Of a stretch of 64,000 nucleotides of DNA, positions 8,364 through 18,119 are shown in pieces. Origin of the DNA: Eubacteriales bacterium (GTDB taxonomy: Bacteria; Bacillota; Clostridia; Peptostreptococcales; Anaerovoracaceae); contig JAQYMQ010000014.1 of assembly GCA_028872475.1 (NCBI GenBank), forward strand, positions 1-64,000, written 5' to 3'. The position numbers were made by a program, and so were the translations under genes. The notes beneath the pieces were generated by a model. That model made no database searches. It had not been told where the DNA came from and worked only from the letters and a program-made list of their open reading frames with translations. The first letter of the stretch is position 1; each line of letters begins with the position of its first letter.

Positions 8364-8568
8364 ATTGTCCTCCACACAATTCTCTCCATTCTTATGATGG
8401 CTCTTGATTGTTTAAATTATAGCATTTTCATATCTTCATAAAATATAAACAAATTTTATAGATGTTATTCCAAAAATAAATATTACAATAATAACTCTAT
8501 TTTTTAGTACCAATACGCATTTTAGTTATCTGCAACAAACACGCATCAAAGCATGAATTCTATGCAAC

Positions 8569-8625
8569 AAAAATACCGCTTTACTAAACTTAAAACATAA
8601 TCTAAGTTTTTAAAGTCGGTATTTT
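8569..8625 (-). terminator. Terminator downstream of cysK
   Basis: AAAATACCG (near 8570-8578) pairs with CGGTATTTT (8617-8625); the minus-strand transcript ends in a U-rich tail. The loop is long and contains a second AACTTA/TAAGTT stem. Confidence 0.6.
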
Positions 8626-8629
8626 AAGA

Positions 8630-9547
8630 TTAAAATATTCCTGTCGACAAGTATCTTTCACCGGTATCAGGTAAAATAACAATGATATTTCTATCTTTAT
8701 TCTCAGGTAAAGAAGCAAGTTGCCTACCTGCATATAAGGCTGCACCTGATGAAATACCACATAACAATCCTTCTGTTTTTGCCATCTCCACTGTTTGATT
8801 TATCGCATCATCATTTTCAACAACAATAACGTCATCTAACACGTTTTTATTAAGAATATCCGGAATAAAATTCGCTCCAATTCCCTGTATCTTATGAGCT
8901 CCCGCTTCACCCTTAGTCAACAGCGGAGATGCAGCCGGCTCAACTCCCACAACCCTCACGTCCGCTTTCTTTTCCTTTAAATATTGCCCAATACCGGTAA
9001 TCGTTCCTCCCGTACCAATGCCTGCAACCAAGATATCTACTTTACCGTCAAGAGCTTCAAAAATTTCTGGACCCGTCGTCTTATAATGTGCTTTGGCATT
9101 ATTCGTGTTCGAGAATTGTCCGGCAATCCAAGAGCCTTCAATCTCTTTATTTAATTCTTCCGCCTTCTTTAAAGCACCGGCCATTCCCTCACTTCCGGGA
9201 GTTAAAACTACTTCTGCACCAAACGCACTCATAAGCTGTCTTCTTTCAATACTCATAGTATCAGGCATCACGATAATCGACTTATATCCTCTCGCTGCAG
9301 AAATCATAGCAATACCTACACCGGTATTGCCGGAAGTCGGCTCAATAATGGTAGCTCCTTCCTTAAGCACTCCTTCTCCCTCAGCTGTCCTTATCATCTC
9401 ATAAGCTGCTCTGTCTTTTATGCTGCTTGTAGGATTCATCTTTTCGAGTTTAACATAAATATTGGCACCGGATTCTTCACTATACTTCGGCAATCTTATT
9501 AATGGTGTATTACCAATTGTTTCTAATATTCCATTTAATATCTTCAT
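8630..9547 (-). CDS. cysK: Cysteine synthase A (O-acetylserine sulfhydrylase)
   Basis: Makes L-cysteine from O-acetylserine and sulfide with PLP. At 305 residues it has the full family length. Visible motifs: IGNTPLIRL near the N-terminus, the PLP lysine in NPTSSIKDRAA, the substrate loop EPTSGNTGVGIA, the phosphate-binding GIGTGGTITGIG, and the C-terminal ISSGAALYA and ILPDTGERYLSTG. GGGGGAGG lies before the ATG. It stands alone between two terminators/intergenic gaps; no cysE is adjacent. No riboswitch or T-box is seen in the 210-nt upstream gap. Cystathionine beta-synthase activity is an alternative but the length lacks any CBS extension. Confidence 0.95.
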   Translation of the reverse strand: MKILNGILETIGNTPLIRLPKYSEESGANIYVKLEKMNPTSSIKDRAAYEMIRTAEGEGVLKEGATIIEPTSGNTGVGIAMISAARGYKSIIVMPDTMSIERRQLMSAFGAEVVLTPGSEGMAGALKKAEELNKEIEGSWIAGQFSNTNNAKAHYKTTGPEIFEALDGKVDILVAGIGTGGTITGIGQYLKEKKADVRVVGVEPAASPLLTKGEAGAHKIQGIGANFIPDILNKNVLDDVIVVENDDAINQTVEMAKTEGLLCGISSGAALYAGRQLASLPENKDRNIIVILPDTGERYLSTGIF

Positions 9548-9757
9548 CTTCCTCCCCCTTATATAAGCTGATATAATTCAAAAAGTAATCAAAATTAAAT
9601 TATCAAATACAACAAATATTAAATTCATCACCTATTTTAAAATTAATAATCCAAGTTTTAAAAAATTAAAACTTTCTCATAGAGAAGAATACCACATTTT
9701 CGTGAAAATATCACAATTGAACAATATTTATATTAATCAGTATGTAGCGCCATATAC

Positions 9758-10429
9758 CTAAGCGATAATCTTTATGAGGCTCTCTGCAATAACCTTATGC
9801 CCTTCTTCATTGGGATGCATGCCATCAGAACAAAGCAAATCTCCATCCTTATACTCCTTAAAAGCCTTATTCACATCGCAAACTTTAAGATTGTATTTAT
9901 CAGCTATTTTCTCTACAATCGCATTATAGTTTTCATGCCACTTTGCAATTGCATTGACATCAAAATTCATAAACTCCAAAATATTTTTCGCCTCTAATCC
10001 CTGACTTATCCAGTTAAAAAATCTGTTGCTGTCTAAAGGCGGCAAAGTCATAACAATAGGAATAGTATTCGTTTTTATTATCTCAGCAACAAGTTCTTCA
10101 TAGATGATTTCAAATTCGTCAAGGCTAACCTTAGCTTCATGTTTTTTATTTGGCTCATTTGCAACATCACTCCAAGTATAATTGCAATCATTACCACCAA
10201 ACTCAATAATTGTATAATCAAATTCGTCTAATTGTGCTTTATTCTGATCTAAAATCTTAACTCCTTTTTTTACCGTAGCGCCAAACTTTCCTGTATTCTT
10301 GACTTCAAAACCGAGCTTATCTTTTAAAATATTTGAAAATGATTCATCAATTTTTTTATATCTATTTTTTTCTTCATCCAGTACTACACCTTTTGAAATA
10401 GAATCCCCTAAAATAAACATACTCTTCAT
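9758..10429 (-). CDS. SGNH/GDSL hydrolase family protein
   Basis: A 223-residue soluble protein with all four SGNH blocks: FILGDSISKG (Ser nucleophile), NTGKFGATV (Gly), IIEFGGNDCN (Asn) and LLCSDGMHPNEEGHKVIA (Asp/His). It has no signal peptide, so it acts in the cytoplasm. These enzymes remove acyl or acetyl groups from lipids, sugars or peptides; the substrate is not predictable. GGAGG is 7 nt before the ATG. Single-gene unit. Confidence 0.88.
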   Translation of the reverse strand: MKSMFILGDSISKGVVLDEEKNRYKKIDESFSNILKDKLGFEVKNTGKFGATVKKGVKILDQNKAQLDEFDYTIIEFGGNDCNYTWSDVANEPNKKHEAKVSLDEFEIIYEELVAEIIKTNTIPIVMTLPPLDSNRFFNWISQGLEAKNILEFMNFDVNAIAKWHENYNAIVEKIADKYNLKVCDVNKAFKEYKDGDLLCSDGMHPNEEGHKVIAESLIKIIA

Positions 10430-10575
10430 TTTCTTTCCTCCATTTTAATGAATACTTCTCTTATTTGTTACCAAACATATTCTATATTTATAGCCTTACG
10501 CACTATATAATAATTATTATTTCATAATATAGTTTTAATAACTAGATAACAAGATTATATATATCGGTTTATCCG

Positions 10576-10605
10576 TTGTCAAGTTGCAACACAATAATGT
10601 ATAAT
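10576..10605 (+). promoter_or_regulatory. Sigma-A type promoter upstream of the DUF1836 gene
   Basis: TTGTCA (10576-10581) and TATAAT (10600-10605) with an 18-nt spacer, leaving a leader of about 105 nt. Confidence 0.6.
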
Positions 10606-10716
10606 ATTTTATAAACAGATAAATAACCACTCTAACGTTTGCATCATCAAGCACTCAAAAAATTCTACTAAGATGTAACTAAAATATAGTACTGCAATAT
10701 TAAATAGGAGATCAAA

Positions 10717-11271
10717 ATGAATAAAACATGCTTAACCCTAGATAATACAAAAAAAATCATATCGGAATTTTCACCAAATATATGGGACAAAATACCTGAT
10801 ATCGACTTATATATGGATCAGTTAATTTCATATATGAAAAAACAACATATCGGATTTGCACTGGAATCGGAAGAAAATATTACAGCCGCAATGGTAAATA
10901 ATTATATAAAGCATAATATTATGAGCAGGGCTAAAGGAAAGAGATATGATAAGACACATATAGCAGAATTAACAGCTATATGTCTTTTAAAGCAAGTTAT
11001 AAGTATAAACGACACAGGTGAACTTTTAAAATACGCTTTAGAAAATGTTGACCACGAACACTTTTACAATATCTTCAAAGATATGCTATTAGAGAATGTG
11101 GACAAGAATTTATCGTCATTGAACGATATAATGAACGATACCGATGATAACTGGCAAGTTATTTTAAATTTAGCTATTTCAAGCTATATTCAAAAATTGC
11201 TATGCGAAGAGCTTATAAAAATCACTATTAATAACAATCTATCTATCGAAAAAGAGTCAAAAAAGAAATAA
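10717..11271 (+). CDS. DUF1836 domain protein, putative HTH regulator
   Basis: A 184-residue protein. NITAAMVNNYIKHNIMSRA followed by KGKRYDKTHIAELTAICLLK is the DUF1836 signature: a MerR-like helix-turn-helix that recognises DNA, then a helix with the conserved LKQVISI. These proteins are widespread in Firmicutes and are presumed transcription factors, but targets are unknown. GGAG lies before the ATG, and it has its own promoter and terminator, so it is monocistronic. Confidence 0.8.
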   Translation: MNKTCLTLDNTKKIISEFSPNIWDKIPDIDLYMDQLISYMKKQHIGFALESEENITAAMVNNYIKHNIMSRAKGKRYDKTHIAELTAICLLKQVISINDTGELLKYALENVDHEHFYNIFKDMLLENVDKNLSSLNDIMNDTDDNWQVILNLAISSYIQKLLCEELIKITINNNLSIEKESKKK

Positions 11272-11332
11272 TATCTTACAGCAAACAATACTTATACAAT
11301 AAAATAACTAACTAATTAAACTCATAAAATAA

Positions 11333-11388
11333 AAAATATGCAGTTATGAATCATCCAAACACATAGAATCTCATATACTGCATATTTT
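11333..11388. terminator. Convergent terminator between DUF1836 and ridA
   Basis: AAAATATGCAGT (11333-11344) pairs perfectly with ACTGCATATTTT (11377-11388), with T- and A-rich flanks suitable for both directions. Confidence 0.65.
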
Positions 11389-11484
11389 ATTTTTAATATT
11401 TACAGAGTATATTTAAAAACAATTTTACCATACAAGCTTAAGTTTAAGCTAACGCTTTTCTCTCTATAAAACTATATATTCAGC

Positions 11485-11862
11485 TTATAGTACAGCTAAA
11501 ACTTCAATTTCAATCTGCGCACCCTTTGGTAATTCTGCAACTGCAACGCAAGATCTAGCCGGCTTATTGTCACCAAGACACTCTGCATACATTTCATTTA
11601 CTTCAGCAAAATCTGACATATTGATTAAGAAAACAGTTGTCTTAACGATATTGTCTAAGCTACCACCTGCTGCCTTTAATACCGCTTCGATGTTCTCAAA
11701 GCATCTCTTTGTCTGTTGTTTAATATCTCCTTCTAAAAGAGCTCCTGTTTCCGGAACCAACGGAATCTGTCCTGAACAATATACTGTATTTCCAGTCTTA
11801 ATTGCCTGTGAATATGGACCAACTGCTGCTGGCGCATCCTTTGTAAAAATAATTTCTGCCAT
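11485..11862 (-). CDS. ridA: RidA family reactive intermediate/imine deaminase
   Basis: The ATG at 11862 (125 aa) is preferred: GGAGG lies 8 nt upstream and inside an earlier possible start. Motifs: PAAVGPYSQAIKTGN, VYCSGQIPL, the catalytic Arg in KPARSCVAV, and LPKGAQIEIEVLA. RidA hydrolyses enamine/imine intermediates released by threonine dehydratase before they damage PLP enzymes. It lies 118 nt downstream of ilvA on the same strand, which matches that partnership. Confidence 0.93.
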   Translation of the reverse strand: MAEIIFTKDAPAAVGPYSQAIKTGNTVYCSGQIPLVPETGALLEGDIKQQTKRCFENIEAVLKAAGGSLDNIVKTTVFLINMSDFAEVNEMYAECLGDNKPARSCVAVAELPKGAQIEIEVLAVL

Positions 11863-11980
11863 CTTTTCTTCCTCCATTTTTTACTAGCTCAATGATAAAC
11901 GTCATAAAAGCTTTCTTTAAATATTTAATAAATAATTTAAAAGTTCATCTAATATAATTTTAAATTCCTTTTTAAGCGAT

Positions 11981-13198
11981 TTATATAAATTCCACCTTGA
12001 TACCAGCTTCAATAAACTGTGACTTCATTAAATTAATAACTTCAAAGCCTGTAGTTTCAATCGTAGCCTCTACTGTCTGCTTCTTTAAGTACTTACCTGC
12101 AGCCAGTTTATCCTGATTCATATTTAGAATATTGCCACCATTTTCAGCTATAATATTTAAAACCTTAGCTAATGACCCTGGTACGTCAGGCAATTCAGCC
12201 ACAATAGTGATTCTTCTGCCCTCTGCCTTAAGTGCAACACTCATAATTCTATATAGAGTATTAATATCTACATTACCACCAGATACAACGCAGACTACCT
12301 TTTCACCATTTGCAGGCTTATATTTCCCTGAAAGTATAGCTGCCGTACTTACTGCACCGGCACCCTCAGAAACAATCTTCTGATTTTCCATCATAAATAA
12401 TATTGCTTCTGCAATTTCTTCTTCTGTAACTGTGATTATTTCATCAACTGTTTTTGAAATAATATCAAAAGTCAAGTCTCCAGGTGTCTTTACCGCAATA
12501 CCGTCTGCAATTGTAATGTCGTTAAACGCTGATGTAACTTTTTTTGCATCAAACGAAACCTTCATTGACGGAATATTACAAGTCTGAACACCGATGACCT
12601 TAATCTTGGGATTTAATGCTTTTAGCGCTGTTGCAATACCAGCAATAATTCCACCGCCACCGATTGGAACAATAACTGTATCTACATCGCCATCAAGCTG
12701 TTCAAATATCTCAAGACCAATTGTTCCCTGTCCTGCAATAACATACTTATCATTAAATGGGTCTAGGAATGTTGCCCCTGTTTCCTTTTGCAATTCTAAT
12801 GCCTTAGCATAAGCGTCATCATAAACAACACCGTTAAGAACAACATTAGCTCCGTAGTTCTTTGTAGCTGCAACCTTGGAAACTGGCGCATTTGCAGGCA
12901 TGCATATTGTCGCCTTTATTCCGGCAGCCTTAGCTCCTAAAGCAACCCCTTGTGCATGATTACCTGCGCTAGATGCAATTACACCGGCAGCCTTTTCTTC
13001 GTCAGACAGTGTAGCAATTTTATTGCATGCTCCTCTAACCTTAAAAGATCCTGTTCTCTGTAAATTTTCACATTTATAGTAAACTTTAGCACCTGTCTTT
13101 TCACTTAGTCTTATATTCTCTAATATTTCTGTCTTAAGAACAACATCTTTAATATTCTCTCGAGCCTGCTTAATATCTTCTAACGTAACTCTCTCCAT
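11981..13198 (-). CDS. ilvA: Threonine ammonia-lyase (threonine dehydratase)
   Basis: Converts threonine to 2-oxobutyrate and ammonia, feeding isoleucine synthesis or fermentation. At 405 residues it has a PLP domain and one ACT domain. The PLP lysine is in RTGSFKVRGA, the Asn loop in SSAGNHAQGVA, the phosphate loop in VPIGGGGIIAGI, and SEGAGAVSTAA follows. The C-terminal ACT-like region starts at GRRITIVAELPDVPGSLAKV. The single short ACT domain is the form usual in Clostridia and Bacillus-type enzymes, between TdcB and classical IlvA, so catabolic use is also possible. AGGAGA precedes the ATG. Confidence 0.92.
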   Translation of the reverse strand: MERVTLEDIKQARENIKDVVLKTEILENIRLSEKTGAKVYYKCENLQRTGSFKVRGACNKIATLSDEEKAAGVIASSAGNHAQGVALGAKAAGIKATICMPANAPVSKVAATKNYGANVVLNGVVYDDAYAKALELQKETGATFLDPFNDKYVIAGQGTIGLEIFEQLDGDVDTVIVPIGGGGIIAGIATALKALNPKIKVIGVQTCNIPSMKVSFDAKKVTSAFNDITIADGIAVKTPGDLTFDIISKTVDEIITVTEEEIAEAILFMMENQKIVSEGAGAVSTAAILSGKYKPANGEKVVCVVSGGNVDINTLYRIMSVALKAEGRRITIVAELPDVPGSLAKVLNIIAENGGNILNMNQDKLAAGKYLKKQTVEATIETTGFEVINLMKSQFIEAGIKVEFI

Positions 13199-13267
13199 AC
13201 TTATAATCTCCTAATAATCTATATAATTTATGTTTTTGTTATCTATTTATTACAACCTTCAAGAATG

Positions 13268-13744
13268 TTATTCAATAACGATAGTTTCTATAATCTGATC
13301 ATCAAAAGGACAATCCATTCCATTAGTTTCAACAGAAACAATTTTATCAGCTACTTCAAGCCCTTCTAAAACTTTACCAAAAGATGCATATTGACCGTCT
13401 AAATGTGGTGAATCTGCCACCATAATAAAGAATTGAGAACCTGCAGAATTTGGATCCATAGCTCTTGCCATAGATAAAACACCCTTAGTATGCTTTAATT
13501 CATTCTTAAATCCGTTCATAGTAAACTCACCATATATTGAATAACCTGGACCACCCATTCCATTTCCGTTCGGACAGCCACCCTGTATCATAAACCCTGG
13601 AATTACACGGTGAAATTTTAAACCGTTATAAAATCCTTCATTTACTAATTTCACAAAATTTTCCACTGTCTGAGGAGCTATTTCAGGATAAAGCTCACCC
13701 TTCATAACATCTCCGTTTTGCATAGTTATCTTAAATTTATTCAT
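13268..13744 (-). CDS. Cyclophilin-type peptidyl-prolyl cis-trans isomerase
   Basis: A 158-residue cytoplasmic cyclophilin with APQTVENFVKLVNEGFYNGL, the catalytic Arg in FHRVIPGFMIQGG, GVLSMARAMDPNSAGSQFFI and DGQYASFGKVLEG. It catalyses proline isomerisation in protein folding. AAGGAG lies 7 nt before the ATG. It has no signal peptide. The flanking chromate transporter and ilvA genes do not suggest a specific client. Confidence 0.93.
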   Translation of the reverse strand: MNKFKITMQNGDVMKGELYPEIAPQTVENFVKLVNEGFYNGLKFHRVIPGFMIQGGCPNGNGMGGPGYSIYGEFTMNGFKNELKHTKGVLSMARAMDPNSAGSQFFIMVADSPHLDGQYASFGKVLEGLEVADKIVSVETNGMDCPFDDQIIETIVIE

Positions 13745-13783
13745 GATTTTCTCCTTTTTTATTTTTAGTCAAACGACATTATA

Positions 13784-14302
13784 TCATATATACACAAAGG
13801 CTCCAACAAAAGCCATAATTAATATTATTAACATTGGGTTTATTTTAAATTTCAATGACATAACAACTGTTGATAAAAATATCAAACCGCTAATCCAATC
13901 AATATTTACACTTTTTAGCATAAACATAACTGTCGCCGCAATAAGTCCGATACTTACAGGTCTAAGACCATTCAAAGCCCCTCTAACAACAGTAGTTTTT
14001 TCGTATTTTTTCAAAAGCTTCATAGCGATTAATGTAAATATAAATGACGGAATTATCACCCCTATTGTAGCCAAAAGTGCACCAAGTATACCGTCCAAAT
14101 TATATCCGACATATGTTGCCGCATTGACCATAACTGGACCAGGTGAAATCTGGCTTATTGCAACCAAATTAGCAAACTCATTTAAACCCATCCACGAATG
14201 TTCATCCACCGTTTGAAAAACAAGAGGTAATGTCGCCATACCTCCACCAAATCCAAACATTCCAATTTTGAAAAATACTCCTAACAACAATAAAGAAGTC
14301 AT
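13784..14302 (-). CDS. Chromate transporter family protein (half-size, second of pair)
   Basis: A 172-residue membrane protein with the CHR domain motif FKIGMFGFGGGMATLPLVF and the ISQISPGPVMVNAATYVGY block. Short CHR proteins are encoded as adjacent pairs that together make the two halves of a full-length ChrA. Here it begins 2 nt after the stop of the other half, with AAGGAGG inside the end of that gene, so the pair is co-translated. Activity in anaerobes is unproven: export of chromate or another oxyanion is inferred from the family only. Confidence 0.85.
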   Translation of the reverse strand: MTSLLLLGVFFKIGMFGFGGGMATLPLVFQTVDEHSWMGLNEFANLVAISQISPGPVMVNAATYVGYNLDGILGALLATIGVIIPSFIFTLIAMKLLKKYEKTTVVRGALNGLRPVSIGLIAATVMFMLKSVNIDWISGLIFLSTVVMSLKFKINPMLIILIMAFVGAFVYI

Positions 14303-14304
14303 AC

Positions 14305-14982
14305 CTACAAAACTCCTCCTTTATCGCTATAATTATCAGAAGTCTTCACATTATTTTCTTCTTCCGAATTAACAAACTGCTTGTTACACTCTTCTGATAA
14401 CGAATTATTATTTTCATCTAAAGTCTTTTTATTTTCTAATGCAACGTGTATTATCCCCATCACGGCTGCCACAACGATAATTATGATTGCATTAACACCA
14501 AATATGCCCACCGCAGCAAACCCTGCTACCGCCAAGGTCAAACTCCAAACAGTCTTTATGAATTTCCTTGACATATTATACACAACAACAAGCACCAGTG
14601 CTGTAACACAGGTCTTCATTGCAGTAAATGCTCCAGTCAAATACTGATTATTATTGATACTCTTTGCGAAAATTGAAAATAAAATAATAATAAAAAATGA
14701 CGGAACAACTACTCCAAGTACAGCAAGCAAAGCTCCTAATAACCCTGCTTTCTTTTTCCCAATATAGGTGGCAAGGGTTATAGCAATTACGCCGGGAACT
14801 GACTGCGATATCGTTACACATTCCATCATCTCTTCTTCAGTTATCCATTGTTTCTCTTTAACAGCAATCTTCTCTACAAGAGGAAGCATAACAACGCCTC
14901 CTCCTATAGTGAATAATCCTATCTTTAAAAATTCCCAAAACAGTATAAATTTATTTGTAACCGTCTTTTTCTCTTTCAACAA
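14305..14982 (-). CDS. Chromate transporter family protein (half-size, first of pair)
   Basis: CHR-family membrane protein of about 225 residues with FLKIGLFTIGGGVVMLPLVE and ISQSVPGVIAITLATYIGKK. The last 45 residues are a hydrophilic, acidic and Asn-rich tail not typical of the family. No ATG is available near the N-terminus; the likely start is one of two tandem TTG codons (14982 or 14979) inside the 3' end of proS, giving a ~30-nt overlap and probable translational coupling. A start nearer the proS stop is possible. Forms a transporter with the adjacent second half. Confidence 0.8.
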   Translation of the reverse strand: MLKEKKTVTNKFILFWEFLKIGLFTIGGGVVMLPLVEKIAVKEKQWITEEEMMECVTISQSVPGVIAITLATYIGKKKAGLLGALLAVLGVVVPSFFIIILFSIFAKSINNNQYLTGAFTAMKTCVTALVLVVVYNMSRKFIKTVWSLTLAVAGFAAVGIFGVNAIIIIVVAAVMGIIHVALENKKTLDENNNSLSEECNKQFVNSEEENNVKTSDNYSDKGGVL

Positions 14983-16693
14983 TTTCTATTGCCTTTTTAA
15001 TTGCTTCATCTGAAGCTAAAATTTCATCAGTAGTTTCTCTTCTTAACTTATATTCAACCTTGTCATCTTTAGCATTTTTGCCAACAACAATTCTTACAGG
15101 TATACCAAGCAAGTCAGCATCATTAAACTTAACACCCGGTCTTTCATCCCTGTCATCAAGAATTACTTCAACCTTAGCAGTTCTTAATTCATCATAAATT
15201 TTCTTTCCTAGATTTTTCTGGTCTTCATCGTCTGGGTTAATCAATGTAATAATTACATGATAAGGCGCAACAGATATTGGCCAAATAATACCTTTATCAT
15301 CATGACACTGCTCAATAATTGCAGATAAAGTTCTTGTTATTCCTATGCCATAACAACCCATTACCATAGGTTTTTGAACCTGGTTTTCATCTTTATATAC
15401 GCAATTCATGCTTTCAGAATACTTTGTTCTTAATTTGAAGATTTGTCCAACTTCAATACCTCTAGCACCCTTAATTTCTCCGCCACACTGAGGACAAATA
15501 TCTCCATCTTTTAAAACCTTTAAGTCTACAACAATATCACCCTTATAATCTCTACCATAGTTAACATTTAATACGTGATGGTCTGCTTCATTTGCTCCTG
15601 CACATAGGTTTTTCTGCCCAACAAGTTCACTATCTACAACCATTACGCAATTCTTTAATCCGATTGGGCCTGTAAATCCACCAACACATCCTGTAACAGA
15701 ACTCATTTCAGCTTCATCAGCAAACTCAATTGCATGTTCAGGTATATCTAGCGCATTAACAAGTTTGATTAAGTTTAGCTCTCTATCACCTCTTACAAAA
15801 GCAGCTACATATCCGTCTTTATTACCTTCATTGTCGAACTTTGTATATAATAACGCCTTAATTGTCTGCTTTTCTTCAATACCTAGGTATTCGCACAAAT
15901 CTTTAATAGTCTTTGTTCCCGGTGTAAATTTCTTTTCTAGTGGTAATTCAGCAACGCCGTCCTGTGGCTTATCGTCAATACATGCGGCTTTTTCTGTAGT
16001 TGCTGCCATGTCACACTTTGTGCAATATACGATATCACTTTCACCAGCCTCTGCTAATGCTTGGAATTCATGACTTCCATCCCCACCGATTGCCCCTGTA
16101 TCAGCGGCAACAGGTCTAAAGTTAAGTCCACATCTAGTAAATACCTTTGTATATGCATCATACATATCACGATAGCTCTTATCTAAGCCCGCTTCATCTA
16201 TATCAAATGAATAAGCATCCTTCATAATAAATTCTCTAGATCTCATCAAACCAAATCTAGGTCTAGCTTCATCTCTGTATTTAGTCTGAATCTGATATAA
16301 ATTAAATGGTAATTGTCTGTATGAGCTAACGTCCTGTCTTACAGCATCTGTAAATACTTCTTCATGAGTAGGTCCTAAGCAAAAATCTCTACCATTTCTA
16401 TCTTTAATTCTCCAAAGTTCCGGACCATATGCAAACCATCTGCCTGACTCCTGCCATAATTCTGCAGGATGAACTGCTGACATCAAGATTTCCTGACAGT
16501 CCTTAGCATCCATTTCTTCTCTAACTATATTCTCAATCTTTTTAACTACCTTGTATCCTAAAGGCATAAAACCATATATACCAGAAGCAAGTTTTTTAAT
16601 CATTCCTGTTCTTAATAGTAAAATATGACTGGCTAATTCAGCTTCCGCTGGCACCTCTCTCAATGTTTTCAGATACATTTGTGACATTCTCAT
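14951..16693 (-). CDS. proS: Prolyl-tRNA synthetase (bacterial type)
   Basis: Charges tRNA-Pro. At 580 residues it has the bacterial ProS layout: class II motif 1 near LASGIYGFMPLGYKV, motif 2 around FRDEARPRFGLMRSREFIMKD (FRxE loop seen as KYRDEARPRFG), an INS editing domain (about residues 225-400) with CVGGFTGPIGL, motif 3 GCYGIGITRTLSAIIEQ, and a C-terminal anticodon-binding domain. GGAG precedes the ATG. No T-box leader is seen in the 136-nt upstream gap. It overlaps the chromate transporter gene by about 30 nt. Confidence 0.96.
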   Translation of the reverse strand: MRMSQMYLKTLREVPAEAELASHILLLRTGMIKKLASGIYGFMPLGYKVVKKIENIVREEMDAKDCQEILMSAVHPAELWQESGRWFAYGPELWRIKDRNGRDFCLGPTHEEVFTDAVRQDVSSYRQLPFNLYQIQTKYRDEARPRFGLMRSREFIMKDAYSFDIDEAGLDKSYRDMYDAYTKVFTRCGLNFRPVAADTGAIGGDGSHEFQALAEAGESDIVYCTKCDMAATTEKAACIDDKPQDGVAELPLEKKFTPGTKTIKDLCEYLGIEEKQTIKALLYTKFDNEGNKDGYVAAFVRGDRELNLIKLVNALDIPEHAIEFADEAEMSSVTGCVGGFTGPIGLKNCVMVVDSELVGQKNLCAGANEADHHVLNVNYGRDYKGDIVVDLKVLKDGDICPQCGGEIKGARGIEVGQIFKLRTKYSESMNCVYKDENQVQKPMVMGCYGIGITRTLSAIIEQCHDDKGIIWPISVAPYHVIITLINPDDEDQKNLGKKIYDELRTAKVEVILDDRDERPGVKFNDADLLGIPVRIVVGKNAKDDKVEYKLRRETTDEILASDEAIKKAIEIVEREKDGYK

Positions 16694-16829
16694 AATAATT
16701 TCTCCATTCTATAAATCATAGCTTAAAGCTATATATTTCACATAGTTATTTATCTAATTGATATTTTATAATTCAATCTCATTGATTAAATTACAATTTT
16801 ATTTTGACTTATTTCACGCATACTAATCA

Positions 16830-17321
16830 TTAACAAAATTCTAACTTGGCTCTTTCTTTTACTAAGCAAACTGCCATAGAAGAAATACCTTCTTCGCGAC
16901 CTTCAAACCCTAATCTCTCTGTAGTCGTAGCCTTAATGTTAACATCCTGTACACTAATTCTTAGTACACTAGCAATATTTTCTCTCATATACCCCAAAAG
17001 GGGGGCAAGTTTCGGTCGTTGGCAAATTATAGTTGCATCAATATTAGAAATTTCAAAACCCTTTTCAAAAACTTTTCTTCCCACAATCTCCAAGAGTTTC
17101 AAGCTATCTGCACCCTTAAATTGTTCATCAGTATCAGGGAATAATTGTCCAATATCGCCCTCACAAATAGAACCTAAAAGAGCATCCATAATGCTATGCA
17201 CAAGCACATCCGCATCACTATGCCCATCAAGCCCAAGTTCAAACGGTACACAAACACCGCCCAAAACCAGTTTTCTACCTTCTATTAATCTATGAACATC
17301 ATATCCCTGTCCAATTCTCAC
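16830..17321 (-). CDS. ispF: 2-C-methyl-D-erythritol 2,4-cyclodiphosphate synthase
   Basis: Fifth step of the MEP isoprenoid pathway. Family motifs: [12 protein letters not shown] (metal-binding Asp and His), [21 protein letters not shown] and the C-terminal [17 protein letters not shown]. The homologous start is a GTG at 17321 (163 aa); an AAGGGA site lies unusually far (about 14 nt) upstream, and a TTG 33 nt earlier is the only alternative. The gene follows ispD on the same strand, as in many Clostridia, 94 nt away. Confidence 0.93.
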   Translation of the reverse strand: MRIGQGYDVHRLIEGRKLVLGGVCVPFELGLDGHSDADVLVHSIMDALLGSICEGDIGQLFPDTDEQFKGADSLKLLEIVGRKVFEKGFEISNIDATIICQRPKLAPLLGYMRENIASVLRISVQDVNIKATTTERLGFEGREEGISSMAVCLVKERAKLEFC

Positions 17322-17414
17322 GATTTGTAATTTATCCCTTCTTAAATTAATCAAATTTTATTGTATTTTTTATATATCGTTATATATTTTAACACTATTT
17401 TTGTATATTGTATG

Positions 17415-18071
17415 TTATAAATCATCTATTGTAGTAATCTTTATATTTTTATAACTTCCCTCAACAATAGCAACATTAAGCCCTGATGCCTCTACAACAC
17501 TTGCGTCGTCTGTATAAGTATTACCGACCTTCATATTAGCATAAGCATTAACAATCACTTTATAGGCAAATCCCTGTGGCGTTTGAACTATAAACAAACT
17601 ATCTCTATCAAGAGTAAATTCCTTTGTTCTTATAGTATCCTTAGGTGTAACACAAGGAATAACTGCCTCATTATCAACTAACCCTTGTAGTACATTCTCG
17701 ATTACTACATCTGTAATATACGGTCTTGCTACATCATGAATTAGGACAATATCAGCATCTTTATTCTTTAGAAATTTTAATGCATTTTTAACAGAATCTG
17801 TTCTTTGATTACCGCCGATTACTAATGAAACGCGATCGATTTTATCTTTTTCTAAATATTTGCTCAATAAATCAGTCACTTGTTTTTTATCTTGTTTTCT
17901 TATCACGAGCACTATATCATCAATAAATCTATTTGAAATAAACACCCTTAATGTTTTAATAATCATTGGAACATCGTCTATTACTAAAAACTGCTTAGCT
18001 ACCTCTGCTCCCATTCTTTTACCACTACCCGCTGCAACAATCACCGCTGTAGTTCTTCTATTTTTAAACAT
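17415..18071 (-). CDS. ispD: 2-C-methyl-D-erythritol 4-phosphate cytidylyltransferase
   Basis: Third step of the MEP pathway: MEP plus CTP gives CDP-ME. A 218-residue nucleotidyltransferase with TAVIVAAGSGKRMG at the N-terminus, the substrate motifs VLIHDVARPYI and TPQGFAYKVI, and TDDASVVEASG. It is somewhat shorter than average at the C-terminus but ends with the expected KITTIDDL. Lies between carD and ispF in the same direction. Confidence 0.94.
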   Translation of the reverse strand: MFKNRRTTAVIVAAGSGKRMGAEVAKQFLVIDDVPMIIKTLRVFISNRFIDDIVLVIRKQDKKQVTDLLSKYLEKDKIDRVSLVIGGNQRTDSVKNALKFLKNKDADIVLIHDVARPYITDVVIENVLQGLVDNEAVIPCVTPKDTIRTKEFTLDRDSLFIVQTPQGFAYKVIVNAYANMKVGNTYTDDASVVEASGLNVAIVEGSYKNIKITTIDDL

Positions 18072-18119
18072 ATAATGCCCCTAAAACCTATTCCTACAAA
18101 TATTTAATTTAGCCTCCGT

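Noticed and set aside
13743..14216. Open plus-strand frame opposite the chromate transporter
   Set aside because: It mirrors the coding strand's hydrophobic repeats and has no ribosome binding site or family motif; the minus-strand CHR gene explains it.
16694..16829. T-box or other riboswitch upstream of proS
   Set aside because: No T-box sequence (TGGNACCGCG) or specifier stem-loop is visible on the minus strand; the same is true upstream of asnS and ilvA.
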